64,000 bases of DNA, from positions 10,416,001 to 10,480,000 of the forward strand of contig CAJFCV020000006.1 of assembly GCA_904066235.2 (NCBI GenBank), in the 5' to 3' direction. Below, piece by piece: positions 23,085 to 36,144 of this stretch. Numbering within the stretch: position 1 is the first letter of the stretch; each line of letters begins with the position of its first letter. Source of the stretch: Bursaphelenchus xylophilus (taxonomy: Eukaryota; Nematoda; Chromadorea; Rhabditida; Aphelenchoididae). The position numbers and the translations under genes were made by a program. The notes below the pieces were generated by a model that was not told the origin of the DNA, made no database searches, and worked only from the letters and a program-made list of their open reading frames with translations.

Positions 23085-23545
23085 GGCGCACACTTGCGGG
23101 CAACCACCTTGCGGGCAAATTTTTTGCGGGCAACCACATTGCGGGCAACCGGCACTTGAGGATAACAAGGTCGAGGTGGAAAAATTACTGCGATATTTTG
23201 GAAGTTTTCCGACATTTGCGGGCAGGCGATACTTGCGGTAAGCCGACATTTGCGGGCAACAGTTCCAAAAGTTCCAATACAATCGGTGTGTTTGGGTTTT
23301 CCTGTTGCCCACAAATGTCGGAAAATTTCCAAAATATCGTAGTAATATTTCCACCTCCACCCTGTTACCCTCATGTGCCGGTTGCCTGCAAATGTCGGCT
23401 GCCCGCAAATGTCCCAGACTGCCCGCAAATGTTTCAGCTGCCCGCAAATGTGACCCCCCAAATTTTGCCCGCAATGTGGTTGCCCGCAAAAAATTTGCCC
23501 GCAAACTGGCTGCCCGCAAAGTGGTTGCCCGCTAGTGTCGCGACG
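23085..23545. repeat. fold-back array of TGCGGGCA
   Basis: The left half carries TTGCGGGCAACCAC-type units and the right half carries the inverse (GTGGTTGCCCGC, CTGCCCGCAAATGT). More than a dozen TGCGGGCA octamers occur in opposite orientation around a centre near 23280. The outer ends (CACTTGCGGGCAACCAC near 23090; GTGGTTGCCCGCTAGTG near 23521) pair. Long reading frames across it on both strands come from the repeat. Confidence 0.8.
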
Positions 23546-24246
23546 CCGATTTTGTGTTGACCCGACCTGCCATCGACCCGAAAAGACGCGGGTAAAACAA
23601 TATTTCCATCGCGAAATTTGAGTTCTCTTTGTCACTCATGTTCTTACTCAACATTTTAAACCGCGTCAACACCAATTGTTCGACCGGATTAGTCCAACTT
23701 TTATTGTCTTACCAGTCTAACTTTTTGGTCGATTCCTCCTAAAGCCCCATACTTTGTTCCCATTTTAATCACACAAACTATGAAAATTAATTTAATCCCC
23801 ACCATTCAAGAAGGCCATCGGCAAGTCCAATCCACAATCTGGATTGTGCTCCGGAGCAATGTTTGCTCCTTCTGCTACAGTGTTTGAAATACAGATAATC
23901 CGGGGGACTTCGAGAAAGCGGTGGGTGTTCCGTGCAAGGGCTCTTTTCATTTGCATAAAGATGCATTTGAAAGGGCTTGATATCCGATATTTTGGGTGTC
24001 TGGAAGTTTTTCGGCGGAAAAACATAATTTTTTTCTGCTTTTGTCTAGTATAATATAATGCAATTTTTGCCTAAAATAGATAATAAATATTTCTCATTAC
24101 ATTAAAACTTTGTTTTACACATACTAAGGCGTACTGAACAAGCCTCAAAAATTTTTTATAAAAACTTTTTTTGAATTTCAATTTTTCTGCCAATCTTTGG
24201 CATTCTGCTACATGACAAAAGACATGTAAAATACTGAGTAGAAACA
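23546..24246. other. intergenic; one possible minus-strand exon
   Basis: A minus-strand frame ending in a stop near 23797 (containing ARNTHRFLEVPRIICIS and NPDCGLDLPMAFLNGGD) looks protein-like but has no recognisable family or certain splice sites. It could be a relic exon. Confidence 0.25.
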
Positions 24247-24542
24247 TTAAAGTGCGAGGTTCGCCAACACTATGCCCCAACTGTGATTGTTTTCCCGTCG
24301 AGACGCGGGGGGTCAGACTTGACACATATTTGTCAAGTGTTTCTCATGAAAAAATTTCTTTTTCCGAGCTCGAAATTCGAGCGAATCAAGAGGAAGGTCA
24401 ATTTTATCGATGGTGTAAGGTGAGTTCTTGCGTTTTTGTTGAGTTATTATGTAGAATAGGTCAGCGTCAAGCTTTGGCAAATGTGTTTATGTGGTTTTGG
24501 AAGACTTTTGAGTTATATTCTTCAAGTGAGCACGAATTTCAG

Positions 24543-24709
24543 GTATGCCCCGAATGCGCGTTTACGAAGTCGCAACCTTCTACACAATGTTGGAACCAGT
24601 GGGCAAATACTTCCTCCAGATGTGTGCTACGACACCATGTATACTTCGAGCAGCCGAATCCATCACCTAAAAGCTGATCATCAAGCCAGGTCAATCCAAA
24701 TGACGCAAG
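24543..24709 (+). pseudogene. NDUFV2 exon fragment (copy a)
   Basis: Behind an AATTTCAG acceptor the frame reads [32 protein letters not shown] and ESIT, then a TAA stop, then LIIKPGQS, ending at a good donor CGCAAG|GTAAGC. This is the [2Fe-2S] thioredoxin-like domain of the complex I 24-kDa subunit (NDUFV2), including the Cys of CATTPC, one of the cluster ligands. A deletion within the stretch that normally links ESIT to KLGIKPG creates the stop. It lies inside the TTAA element and cannot make a functional subunit. Confidence 0.85.
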
Positions 24710-24927
24710 GTAAGCTTTTGAAGTTTTTTTTTAAATTTTAGGTGTTTTAGTTGGCTGTTGACTTGTTGTAGTAGGCATTGAGAACTGAATTTTCTACATA
24801 TAGACAAGAGCGTAAAAATGCTTTGTGATGAATAACTGGTCAGCTAGGATGCGTCAGCTGTTGATAACCTTTTTGCAGATTTTTGTGTCATAATTTTAAG
24901 TTGTCTTCTAAATCATTGTTCAATTTC

Positions 24928-25055
24928 AGGTATGACCTGAATGCGTTTTTACGATCCTCACGATATTCAACCGGGAACCAGTGAGCAAATACTTCGCGAA
25001 GATGCTACGAAGGGCCGAATCCATCATCGAAACCATCACCTGGGCATCAAACCAT
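24928..25055 (+). pseudogene. NDUFV2 exon fragment (copy b), more decayed
   Basis: Again behind an AATTTCAG acceptor. The DNA parallels copy a (ATGCGTTTTTACGA, CAGTGAGCAAATACTTC, GCCGAATCCATCATCGAAACC) with several indels. It retains the ESIIETI stretch that is deleted in copy a, so b is a separate decay of the same exon, not a copy of the damaged one. Confidence 0.7.
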
Positions 25056-25445
25056 ATCAGCCATTATATTACAGCTTACCCAATACTATTGATAATTTTC
25101 GCGATTGTAAATAAATAAAATAAATAAATTGAATAATTGAACTTTTGTCAAGTGATTACTTGAGGAATGGAAACAAAGATTAATTTAAAGGAATTTGAAT
25201 CAAATAACTGTATTCTTCCTAGCTTGTACTTTAAAGTGGATGCGGTTCATGTAAATAATTAATTAATTACTCCTTACACCATCGATAAAATTGACCTTCC
25301 TCTTGATTCGCTCGAATTTCGAACTCGGAAAAAGAAATTTTTTCATGAGAAACACTTGACAAATATGTGTCAAGTCTGACCCCCCGCGTCTCGACGGGAA
25401 AACAATCACAGTTGGGGCATAGTGTTGGCGAACCTCGCACTTTAA

Positions 25446-28400
25446 TTTTTGAACTTTTTTGATATATATAATTCCTCAGGCATTTTCTTTTATTTTACAG
25501 AAAAAAAAAATATTATAAACTTCCATTCCCGCCATTTTTGGCATTCTGTTTCAAGCCGAAAAAGGTTGTAAAATACGCGGAATGTTGCTTTGTCACTCGG
25601 TAAATTATGAATATATACTTGTGAATTACTGAGTTTTCCTTACTTCAATACCAAAACAATTGCAATATCAAATTTCCCGCCGATTTTTGGCATTCTGTCG
25701 CAAGGTGAAAAAAAGGTAAAATACGTTATTTATTTCTGGATTTTGAATATTACTAGTATTTCCTCATGGCTCAATGCATTTTCTTTGCTTTCAAGACAAA
25801 AAAAATTGCATTTTCAAAGTTCCCGCCATTTTTGGCATTCTGTTTTAACGCTCAAAAATGGCCTCAAACTTTTGAAAACTGAAAAATAGACGGTAAAATA
25901 CGAGGTGGAGTTCTTTTGTTATTTTTTTCTATGTCTGAAACTATTAATAATATTATCCATGACGAAGAAAATTGTAAAAAAATCAACATTTTCGTATTTT
26001 TCCAAATTTTTCTCATTTTTTCCGTTCTTTTTCAAAATTGGGTCGGATGGCTGACAAAATTTTTTGTGCTTTTACTCACAAAATCCACGGTATCTGGGAT
26101 TCTCCCCGGTCTATGTCACAAATTGACTTAACCCACACAATCCCCCATTGAACATCCCCTCATCTTCTAATTGCCTCGATTTTTTTTTATTAACGTACGT
26201 TAGAATTGGACAAAACATTGAGCTCCCGTCATGCCCGTCTTATCCAATTATCGGGCTTTACATAAGCGGGATTATGGAGAGGGGATAATGACGTCGTTCG
26301 GGGCCAAAGTTTCCTGCCTGGCCTTGTACCGTAAATCCGTGGCATTTCCAGGTCAGCGAGTGCTGAGTGCGTCAGTTAAAACTGGTGTGTCGTAGTGGAA
26401 TTTTTGTGAAATTTGAATATTTAAAAATTTTTAATTTGCATAATTTTAAAAAATTTGCATATTAAAATTTTTATTTTAAATAATTCGCTGTGAAATTGAA
26501 CTTTTTTGGTTGAAATTGCTAATTTATATAAACGAAATTTTTAATTTGCATAATTTCAAAAAATTTGCATATTTAAATTTTCAATTTTTTTCATGTCACC
26601 ACGTGTAATATTTTAAAAAAAATTTTTTGAGACTAACTTTGGTCTTTTATCATTCCTTCCCCGTATTCACTAGAAACCAACTGTCATAAACAGATATGTT
26701 TTCTCCAAAATTCCAATTTGAATTTCGAAATGAAGGAAGATCGGCTCGGAATATTTTTTGGGTTACTTTGGACTTTGGTTCAAATTGTTTGCCCAAATTC
26801 TGCTTCCTTGTTTTAAAATCGAATTTCTTTCTCTGATACAGCGATTTTTACTGATATTTAAATACATGCACTTGAAATCAAAGTAAAATACAAAGGTTTA
26901 TTTGGTATTCCGAGGAACTGAAATTAAAATAGTGCAAGCCAGCCGCCATGAGACATCCGCTTTCGGTTTGTACGGCCATAAACGCAACTAGAATTTTTCG
27001 TGTTTTTTGTAGCTTATGTATATATGACCATAAAAATATAATATCAATGATATCCGCCTTCCGGTACGACCAATAAGAACGGAAGTGAAATAATTTGATA
27101 ATTTAGGCAGTAAAATATTTATTTTTTTTTGCTTTATGGACTTGATTCTAGCCTTAACTTACTTCCCAAGTACCGAAAATTTGGAAATTCAAGTTTTCCG
27201 TCAATTCTTGGCATTCTGTAACGCTACAAATTTAGAGGTAAAAGTAGGTAAAATTGGGGTTGTAAAATTTTAAAAAGTACCTTAAGACTGTTAAAATTGC
27301 ATTAGGACACCATTCTAAGAAAGAAAATTTTAAAAATTCAAATTTCCCGCCAACTCTGGCATTCTGTTTTAGATGTCCCAAATATCTGAAAAACTTGTAA
27401 AACAGCACACAAATAGGAACATATTATGTTCTAGAGCATTTTTAGGCCAATAGTTTGCGATTTGCATAAGATTCTTTTCAAAAATTTCAAAATTGCCGCC
27501 ATCTTTGGCATTCTGTTCTAATGCCCCACGATCTCTTTGAATCCCCTTTCTAACTGTGCACAATGACGAAAACAATTAAGAAATACGTGACAAAGAGTTT
27601 CTTCCTTATTCTAATCCACTTTTTTCTTAATAATTACATTACCCATGTCTTTAACTACCATATTCTCCATTTTTGGCATTGTTGTCCACACTTCCTTCCG
27701 CCTTATGTCCAACCTTTTTCGATCCTACAAAATCGCGTCATTCTACATGCATTGAATTATATTCGGCTTGCAGTCAACATGACCTTTCAAGATTATCGGG
27801 GGGATCTTCCGACCTTACTCATCGTATTATTTTTAGGGACTGCACTTTCGGAAATGTTGGACGGCTTAGTGTAGGGATGATGGCCTGAGAACATAGTCAA
27901 ATATTCCAGGGAATTTGGGGAGAATTTCCGATATGCCTAGACGGGTATTTTTTGGGTGATTTGTTTATGGTACGGTAATAGAATAAATTTATTTTTTTAC
28001 CAAAATCTTTTAAGTTTATGCATTTTGAAATCGTAAATTTTGGCTCACTGAAATGTATTCGACATTATGGTGACATTTTATACGATGAAAAATCCCTTGG
28101 CTTCTAAAAAATGCAAAAATTTTTGACTTTTTGCAGAGAAATAATGAATTTGTTATGGATAATAAAAAATGCAGCGTGTGAGACTAAAAACATACGTTAT
28201 GAAGTTTTAAATATTATATATTTTCCTTTCTTATCATTTTTGAGCATGTTTTCAGCCATTCAAGGCGGTTAAAACGGAATGCCAAAAATGGCGGGAATTC
28301 AAATTTTTTGAAATTTTGTTTGGCATAGACTGACTTTTTGATGTCAGTGTCGAAGAATAGGGGTTTTCAAGTCAAAAAAAAATATTTTTTATTTGCAACA

Positions 28401-29374
28401 GAATGCCAAAAAATTTTAAAAAATTTATTTTTTTTTATTTTTTAAATATTTTTTAAATTGAAAATGAAAAAATAGCCTGCTGGCAGTATCTTAGAACCAA
28501 AAAGGATCTCGCAAAAATGTTTTGAGGTCTTTTTCTACCACTTTCCAGTCAATTTTTGCACTTTTCACCTTTAAATTTCAAAAAATCTCGTTTTTTCCCA
28601 ATCTAAATTTACAATTACCCTTTGAAATTTACACCCCCATTCCTGCTCAGAAATGGCACGTACTGCTCTTTACTCGCCGATTCCACCGGCTCATTCTTTT
28701 CCAAAAACTTTGCGAACTTTGCCCGAGGCTATTATTGTTTTCGGAGCGCGAATCCGGGTCCACTGTAATTAATTTGACATTTTCGTGACCAACACGAATC
28801 TTGAAGGGTTTTTGTTTATCCGAATTCCGCAAATTCGCCTCAGGCAACATTCGCCCTGAGGCGATATTTGCCCTCAGGCTTTTATGCATGGATGCACGGA
28901 GAATGGGCTTGAACTCGACCCCCATGGCCGGGGCCCTAATTTGCGGGTGTTGCTTTTCGGAAGGGACGCCCTCAGGGCATTAGCCAGTCCTACGCGGCTT
29001 TTGTGCGAAACTTTTAATTCGATTTGAAGATTTTGGAGGGAAAATGCGACAATATTGTTTTTTGTGCATAAATTTGGGAAGAGGAGGGTAAACTACGGGT
29101 TGAAAAGTAAAAATTTGAGTGTGAACAATATTTTTTGTTGGTTTTTAGGTTGATTTCAACTTAAAAGTCAGGGAAATCGACTTTTTTTGGCCAAAACACC
29201 TCTTATTGTCTAAAGTAATATCAGAAAGTGAGATTTTTAGATAGTAAAAGATGATTTCTTTGTCTCAACGGGTAGTCTCGGCATGAAAATCAATTTAAGA
29301 AAAAACTACGGTCAAAAAATTACTTTTAGACGTTGTTTTAGACAAAAGAGACATTCTTTTGTCATCAAAAAATT
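25446..29374. other. AT-rich gene-free region with dispersed motifs
   Basis: No supported gene. Eight or more copies of the CCCGCC/GGCATTCTGTT family lie at about 25530, 25680, 25822, 27195, 27350, 27493, 28280 and 28400. A TGACATTTTATACGATGAAA motif is near 28070. G+C-richer islands at 26200-26390, 27680-27880 and 28630-29000 are open in places but have no family signature. Confidence 0.45.
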
Positions 29375-29850
29375 TCTCAAGTGCTAAAGCTCAGATCTTC
29401 TTCAAATTTTGAGCAGTTAATCTATAGATGCCTCTTATCAATCTCTGAAAATTTTGGCTCTCGCGTTGAATGCAAACCCGTGATATTCAGCAATCTTTGC
29501 GGCCTAGAGACTGATGGAAAATGAGGAGATACGGTCAGAGAAAAAAACTTGTTAGACTGTATGTAGTATCTCCTAGAATTCTACATCGTAAAGGGTAGCT
29601 CAATAGTCATCTTTTTCTCTGGAAATTTACGGGGAATACGCATCTTTTTCTCTGACCTCTCTCCATACTTTTTGTACTCTCTCGTCCCAAAAGACCGTTG
29701 AATTTCTCAGCTCTCGCTGTAAAGCGTGAGCTAAAATTTTCAGTAATCAATATGTAGCCTAGATAGAACATGTGTGCAAAATTTGAAGCGAATCTGAAAG
29801 TTTGAAACTTTTCTTTTGACGATGACTTCAATATTGTAGTACCTTCCATA
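29375..29850. repeat. GAGATATTCAAC-family repeat
   Basis: Both ends of the family are represented (AAAGCTCAGATCTTCTTCAA at the left) and the GTACTCTCTCGTCCC and GTTGAATTTCTCAGC landmarks are present. No ORF. Confidence 0.7.
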
Positions 29851-30738
29851 ATATCGTTCCATTTCCCCTACAAAAGCCCTCAAGCACTACAATTCGAACT
29901 ATTTGAACTGACCTGTAATTGACTGTCCAGACGTATATTTACTCACCCCTGTATTGTCCCCAAAATAACCGGGATTATCTCGAATATTGTACTTGCCAAG
30001 TGGATGACTAAAACAATATTTTGATCCCGCAAATCTGCCGTTCTGTTTACCGTTGGCGTGAAGAGGACGGTGGGAAATGTCAAAGGGATTCGCGAGGTGA
30101 AAAATGGGTGTTCTTTTCGGGCCCGCGGCGACATTTTAAACGGGTTCTTTGGCTTCGCCAGAACAGGTCTCTAATTTCTCTAATTCCCCGCGGGTTTACG
30201 GCGGATTGTATTTTGATTTCATTGTCTGGCGTGCTTCGCATTTGCGGCAGTCATTAGTAATATTAAAATTTATTTTTTTTACGAAAAAAATTACTTTATT
30301 TTAGCCGAAAAACAGCTAAAATAATATCAGAAAGTGATGTTTTTGCCTGTGAATGGACGATTTTTATTTTTCAAATCGTATTTTAGACCCGTAAAATTTT
30401 TTTTGAAGCCCTGTAAAGCCTCTGAAGCCATTCTTCGACCTTGTTTTGGGCAAAAAACACCTCTTCGGAGCTAAAGTAATATCGGAAAATGATATTTTAG
30501 GTGTCATAAAACGATTTTTTTTTGTTTTACGTCAGAACGAAGAAGCCCTGGATTATTTTCAAATTAAATTTGTCAAAATTTAGGGTTTCTTTGAAGATTG
30601 CCGGCCCATCAAATGGCCATTAATCATTACTGCGAAAGGATTTGAATTTCCCCAAGAATTATTGATACTTTCTGCAGAATTTGAGGGATTTTTTCTGGTG
30701 TTTTGGGCAGATTAATTCTTGGGTAGAGAAAATAATTT
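29851..30738. other. intergenic with island 29960-30260
   Basis: No coding support. Isolated single copies of the AAAGTAATATCGGAAA satellite core (see 50752) are near 30324 and 30475, and one lies just upstream near 29214. Confidence 0.4.
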
Positions 30739-31342
30739 TTGCACTGTGCATTTTTTTTTCTTTTGGGTGCACTGTGCAAAAATAAAAATAATTTTTTTTT
30801 GCACAGTGCGACCGAAAAAAAATAATTTTTTTGCACAGTGCGATCGAAAAAATCAAATTTTTTGCACAGTGCGATCGGAAAAACCAAATTTTTTGCACAG
30901 TGCGATCGGAAAAAACCAAATTTTTTCGCTGCACAGTGCAGTCAAAAATTTTTTTTCTATCTTCGCACAGTGCAATTCAGAAAAATTTTTTTTCGCTGCA
31001 CAGTGCAATCAAAAAAGTTTTTTCTATCTTCGCACAGAGCAATTCAGAAATTTTTTTTTCGCTGCACAGTGCAATTGAACAATTTTTTTCTATCTTCGCA
31101 CAGTGCAATTCAAAAAAAAAGATTTTTTTCGCTGCACAGTGCAATCAAAAAAGTTTTTTCTATCTTCGCACAGTGCAATAAAAAAAATTTCTATTTTCGC
31201 ACAGTGCAAACAATCTTTTTTTTATTTTCGTACAGTGCAATTCAAAAAATCATTTTTTTTTCCTTCCAGTGCAATCAAAAACTTTTTTTTTTATCGTCGC
31301 ACAGTGCAATAAAAAAAATTTCTATTTTCGCACAGTGCAATT
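30739..31342. repeat. dyad cluster 5 (about 20 GCACNGTGC)
   Basis: About twenty copies, mostly TTGCACAGTGC(A/G), separated by A/T-rich spacers. From 30925 on they form a dimer of about 75 bp with alternating TTCGCTGCACAGTGCAATC and TCTTCGCACAGTGCAAT. The long plus-strand frames here are by-products of the repeat. Confidence 0.85.
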
Positions 31343-34300
31343 CATTTTTTTCAATGTCACCCCAAATCTGAGTTAATTCTTCGATTCCCAAATCCCCATC
31401 TCCTTATTAGATGACTACCTCGATGACTACATTCCTCTTCTTCCATCTTTTATCCGCCCAAATGTCTTTCTGACTCATTTTTTTGCGTCGAAGGTCCCAA
31501 AAATACCACGTTCTCTAATGCCATTGCATGCCGTTTTATGTGACGGTCAAATTATGGGGCTCTTGTTTGAGGTCCTCAAAGTGCGTTCGTGCCACCATGG
31601 AGTGTCCTGTCTATTTTTTCGGTAAATTTTTGAAAGGTCATTGGGTTTGAAAGTCTGATGAACACCGAAAAAGGGCTGGATTTGAAATTTTGAAAGATGT
31701 TTTGGCGTTTTGAAATATCAAAAATAGAGGAAACAGCAAAATTCCGTCTCACTGGGTAATTTTCGGGCGAGGAACCAACCGTTTTTTGTTCTAGGTACCA
31801 ATTTTTTCATGGATAATATAAAAATTCCATTTTTTGATAAAATAAATTTGTTTTTGAAACAGAAGTTGAATTATTCTACCTATCAAGATTTCTAATTTTG
31901 CTTTAGGGAACTTTTAGATTGAAAAAAATCAAATTTCCCGCCAAATTTTCAAATCTTTGGCATTCTGTTCTAAGGGCTGGAAAAGTTTTTAAACCTAGAA
32001 AAACATCGCCAAAATTCTCAGAAATCAATTCCGTTGCCTTCTTAACTCCACTTACTATCCAAAAAAACTTTTATTTTTAAATCTCCCGCCAATTTTCCAT
32101 TTTTTTGGCATTCTGTTATAACGGCCGCAGAAGTCTTAAAAGTTGCTAAACGCTTTACTGAGATGCTTAAATAGCCTTTTGAAGCCGCGTTAAATGATTT
32201 TCAGCTACGAAAAAATTCAAATTCTCAAAATTCCCGCCGATTTTGGCATTCTGTTTTAACCGCTTCATACAGTTTAAAAAACTAAATTTTACTGAAAAAA
32301 TGTGATTTGCATTGAATTTTCATGTGACTGCAGATATTTTTGGGTGTTTTTAGTTCTTTGAACTTACCCTAAGGTCATTTTTTGTCCCTTGTAATACATC
32401 TTATGTTATCCTTGACCTTTTTGATGGATAAGTCCGGCCTAAAAACAATCTCAAGTAAAAAAAGTTCTAGATTATCGCTGTTTCGCGGGCTAAAACCTTT
32501 TTTAAATATTCTGGGATGTTTCTTTTGTTTTTTCCTTGTTTTTGCGATTACTTTTTTTTTAATTGTTTAATTTTTTTATTTGTAATTTTCTTTCTTTTCA
32601 GGCGAACAAAACCAGTCCATTTTTTCATTGTTTTCCCTCTACGACATCGGCATCTTAAACTTGTTTCGTTTTCTTGGACCAAGGAAAACAAAAAAGTCTC
32701 CGAACTGCATAATAATACATAATAGACTTTTATAATTAAATGCACAAAAAATTTTTTTTTGTTAGGTTCAGACTTGAAAAAGCGAACGTAGGACATTCGG
32801 CAAAAGAATTTAAATTTTTTATGTAATGGAAGCAATTTTTTGGTCAAGTTTTGAGACTTTTTGAGGAAAAAAATAAAAAAAAAAATAAAATTTTTTATTT
32901 CATTTCATGGATAATGTAAAAAAAATTTTTTTTTGAGCGTCTTAAATTTTAAAAACACCTCCCATAAATTTTCTAGTCATTTATTATCCAATTTCTCGCC
33001 ATTTTCACCTCTTGCAACAGAATGCCAAAAATTTTTTATTTGGCGGGAAATACAAAATTCAAATATTTTGTTGGTTTTTTGGGTTTTTTAATAATCCTTT
33101 GCAATGTTCAACCCCGTTCTACTGAATTTTAAGGCGATGTTTGTCCTTTATTATTCAAATATTCCGTGCGGGAGCCGCCGCTATTTTATTTAGCACGTCT
33201 TTCCGGCCATTTTAATTTCCCTGTTATTTTCGTCTACGCATCCGACAGCCTTGCCGCACTTTTAGAGTCCTCTGGGGTCGTTGGTGAGCAGACGATTCAG
33301 GTGATTAGAGAGCAATTGAGGCGTCTTACATAAAGTCTAAAGATTATCTTGTACATGGCTTTTTTCAGTCTTCTTGTATAAAAGGACATTTTCGGATTGA
33401 AAAAAGTGGAAAACGATTATTACTTGCACCTGTTGTACCTTAATTTTGGCTCATAGCACTTTTTGTAGCATTGAGAAAGGCTTAGCATCTTGAGGGGGAA
33501 ACATGACCCATTGAGGGAAAGAGTTGACTCAAAATTAAAAATTGGTTCATTGGCTCTAAAATTTGTTTTTTGACTGATATAGTCGTTTTTAAATGTCGTT
33601 TTAGATAATTCTTAGCAGAGGGGAACAGTTGACGCACTCGGAGAAAGACTTGACTCGAATTTTTTATGATGTGAAAAAAACGCTTCTTGGCCTTTAAAAA
33701 ATATTTTTATTAGATGCAACGCAGAAAATTATTCCTTATTTGAAATTTGAATTCAAGGAGAAGACTTGACTCGTTAAGGAAAAGACTTGACACAAAATTG
33801 GAAAATACTTTTTATGGCCATAAATTTTACTTGATAACTTAAAAAAAGCACTTTCTGTGTTTTTAACACAATTTAATAGAAGGGGAAGACTTGACTCATT
33901 TGAGAAAATGCTTTCCACAAAGTTTGAAAATTCCTGACGCGGAATAATTGCACTTGTACAGCAATCGTAGTAAACAATCTTGTTTTTTTGCACAGTTCTA
34001 ATAAATAATTACGAGGAGCGGGGACGATGAACATTGTAGATGACGCCAGCTCGCTTTCTTAAGGCTTCCATTGGTCGCGGGGCGTGGGAGGCCGGGCGGA
34101 TACGGATCCGATGTTCTCTCGGCTAATCCCACACTTTTGCAACATACATAATTTTGAACTTTCTTTCATTAATTTGTCTGTAATCGGTTCTTCGAGCCAA
34201 TGTTAATCTAGTTCCTTGAGCAGTTCTTTCTCAATCTTTTGGTTGGGGGGCTGTGACAAGGGTTGGAAAAAAAAGAAAATTTTAGCTGTCGTATTTTAGC

Positions 34301-34455
34301 TTTAAATTTAAATTTTAATATTTTTTAATTTAAAGAAAATTTTTTTATTATATTTTTTTGTTTATTTCTTTTTATTTCATGTCACCCACTAAAATTGAGG
34401 ATATTTTTTTTGTGGTGATATTATTTTTATATTTAAAAAGCTTTAAAAATTACCA
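31343..34455. other. gene-free region with dispersed motifs
   Basis: CCCGCC/GGCATTCTGTT copies near 31937, 32087, 32237 and 33017; CATGGATAATATAA motifs near 31808 and 32907; and a loose array of AGACTTGACTC units at 33480-33910, the inverse of the GTCAAGTCTT minisatellite at 41650. G+C-richer islands occur at 33165-33320 and 34010-34140. No supported gene. Confidence 0.45.
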
Positions 34456-35680
34456 GGGGCCTGTTTCACGAACGCAAAATAAAAAAAATAGAAATATGAG
34501 TGAGCGAGAGAACAGAGGAAATGCATGCGAAACGGGAGAGACGGCAGGAAAATGAGGATTGCGCCAATTCTCAATCGGAGTGACTTTTTACGTCCAAAAT
34601 TACGGGTTGGCGGTAGTATTTGAGCCATAACTTTCCTCTACTTGGGCCTACAAGCACCCTCCAAAAATTCAAATAATGCTGAGACTTCGGGCTATGTAGA
34701 TCTATAAAAATTTTTGCTCTACCGCCAATGACAAAGTTACCATAGGCGTTGTAGTGTTGAATTCTTCTATTTTATAACGCTAAAAGGCCTTTTTTCGCGT
34801 TAATTGAAACAGTAAAAAATTCTAATTTATGTCAGTCGATAGACAATTTAATTCTCTACAAAACATTTTTAGAGGGCCAACTGTAAGTAATTTTTTGGCT
34901 GAGTAATAACTGATTTACTTTGACAATCCCTCGATTTTCATCACAAAAAATCTTTCGAAAGAGCCCTCAAATCAAAACAAGGGAGAAGTTTTACGGTAAA
35001 AAATGGGATGCGGCTGGACTAAATCACCCATAACTTTATCAGTTGGTGAGATATAGACGCCCCTCTAAAAAAATGAGGTAGCCAAGACAATTTTCTTTAC
35101 AATTATATAAAATTTTATACTAATATTTTATTATTTGGAACAAAAACCTATTTTTATTCTGAAAAAATGGAAAAATGTTGCAAACTGCTGCACTACTATA
35201 AATTTGTTCGTGCCGTAGATCGCCAAACATCCTAAAAAATTGCATTACTGTAAACCGCGGACTCAGGTCTACATGATTTTTTTAAATGGTGTCGATCCGA
35301 CAATTTTGGGCGATGTTATGAGGGAATTAAGCTAGAATTGCAAAAATTTTATAGAAAATAGAAATATGCGCATTACTACTGCTATTTTCGAGCGAGTTTT
35401 TGCAACAATGCAACGAAACTTGCAAACATGACAGTCCAAACAGTTAGCATTATTCGAAATTTTGAAGGGTGATTCTACGCCCATGGAGGGAAAAGTTATG
35501 GCCGAAACACTGCCGCCAACCCTGATTTTGGACGTAAAAAGTCACTCCGATTGAGAAGTGGCGAAATCCTCATTTTTCTGCCGTCTCTCCCGTTTCACAT
35601 GCATTTCCTTTGTTCCCTCGCTCACTCATATTTCTATTTTCTTTAGAAATATGAGTTTTTGCGTTCGTGAAACAGGCCCC
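34456..35680. mobile_element. 1.2-kb element with ~190-bp inverted ends (GGGGCCTGTTTC)
   Basis: Left end GGGGCCTGTTTCACGAACGC and right end the exact inverse. Similarity between arms extends through TCGGAGTGACTTTTTACGTC to about 34650 and from about 35480. The interior is AT-rich without ORFs. No clear target duplication could be identified, so the superfamily is left open. Confidence 0.8.
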
Positions 35681-36144
35681 AGATTTTTTTTGTTTTATTT
35701 TTTTTTATTTTTATTTTAAAAAATTCCAAAAATTTCTTCTGCGGTATACCGCGGTAGAAGTATACATTCAAAATTTATAATATTTTCTTTAAAATTTTTA
35801 TTATTTTATTTTTTTTTGATATTGCTAGGCGAATCTACAATTTTATTATCATTTATTATACCTTATTTTATCCCCAAATAATAGTTTATTTCCAAAAAAC
35901 TCCACAAATTTCTTTTTGCGGTAGAAATACATTCTATTTTACATTTATTTTTATATTAAATTTATATTAATTTTATATTTTTATATATTAGATTATATTA
36001 ATTTTATATTTTTTATATTTTTATATAAAATTTTTTTTTATTAATTTTTTTTAAATTTATTACTTTTTTATTTATTTATTATAGATCGACAATGTCACCA
36101 TCAATTATTTTATTCTACCTCAAAGTAAAATTCTATTTACAAAA
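35681..36144. other. very AT-rich stretch
   Basis: Runs of TTTTATAT and TTAATTTT, nothing else recognised. Confidence 0.5.

Larger units (their letters stand above)
24251..25441. mobile_element. TTAA-flanked inverted-repeat element with captured exons
   Basis: A 1191-bp element flanked by TTAA on both sides (24247-24250, 25442-25445). Terminal inverted repeats of about 170 bp (24251-24422 and 25272-25441) start AGTGCGAGGTTCGCCAACAC. The TTAA target suggests a piggyBac-like non-autonomous element. There is no transposase; the interior instead carries two decayed copies of a host exon. Confidence 0.85.

Noticed and set aside
23016..23635. 193-codon and 167-codon open frames on the minus strand and a 160-codon frame on the plus strand
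   Set aside because: They are translations of TGCGGGCA/TGCCCGCA octamers in the fold-back repeat.
30719..31371. Overlapping long plus-strand open frames
   Set aside because: All three frames are open because the repeated T-rich spacers and dyads lack stops; no splice or family evidence.
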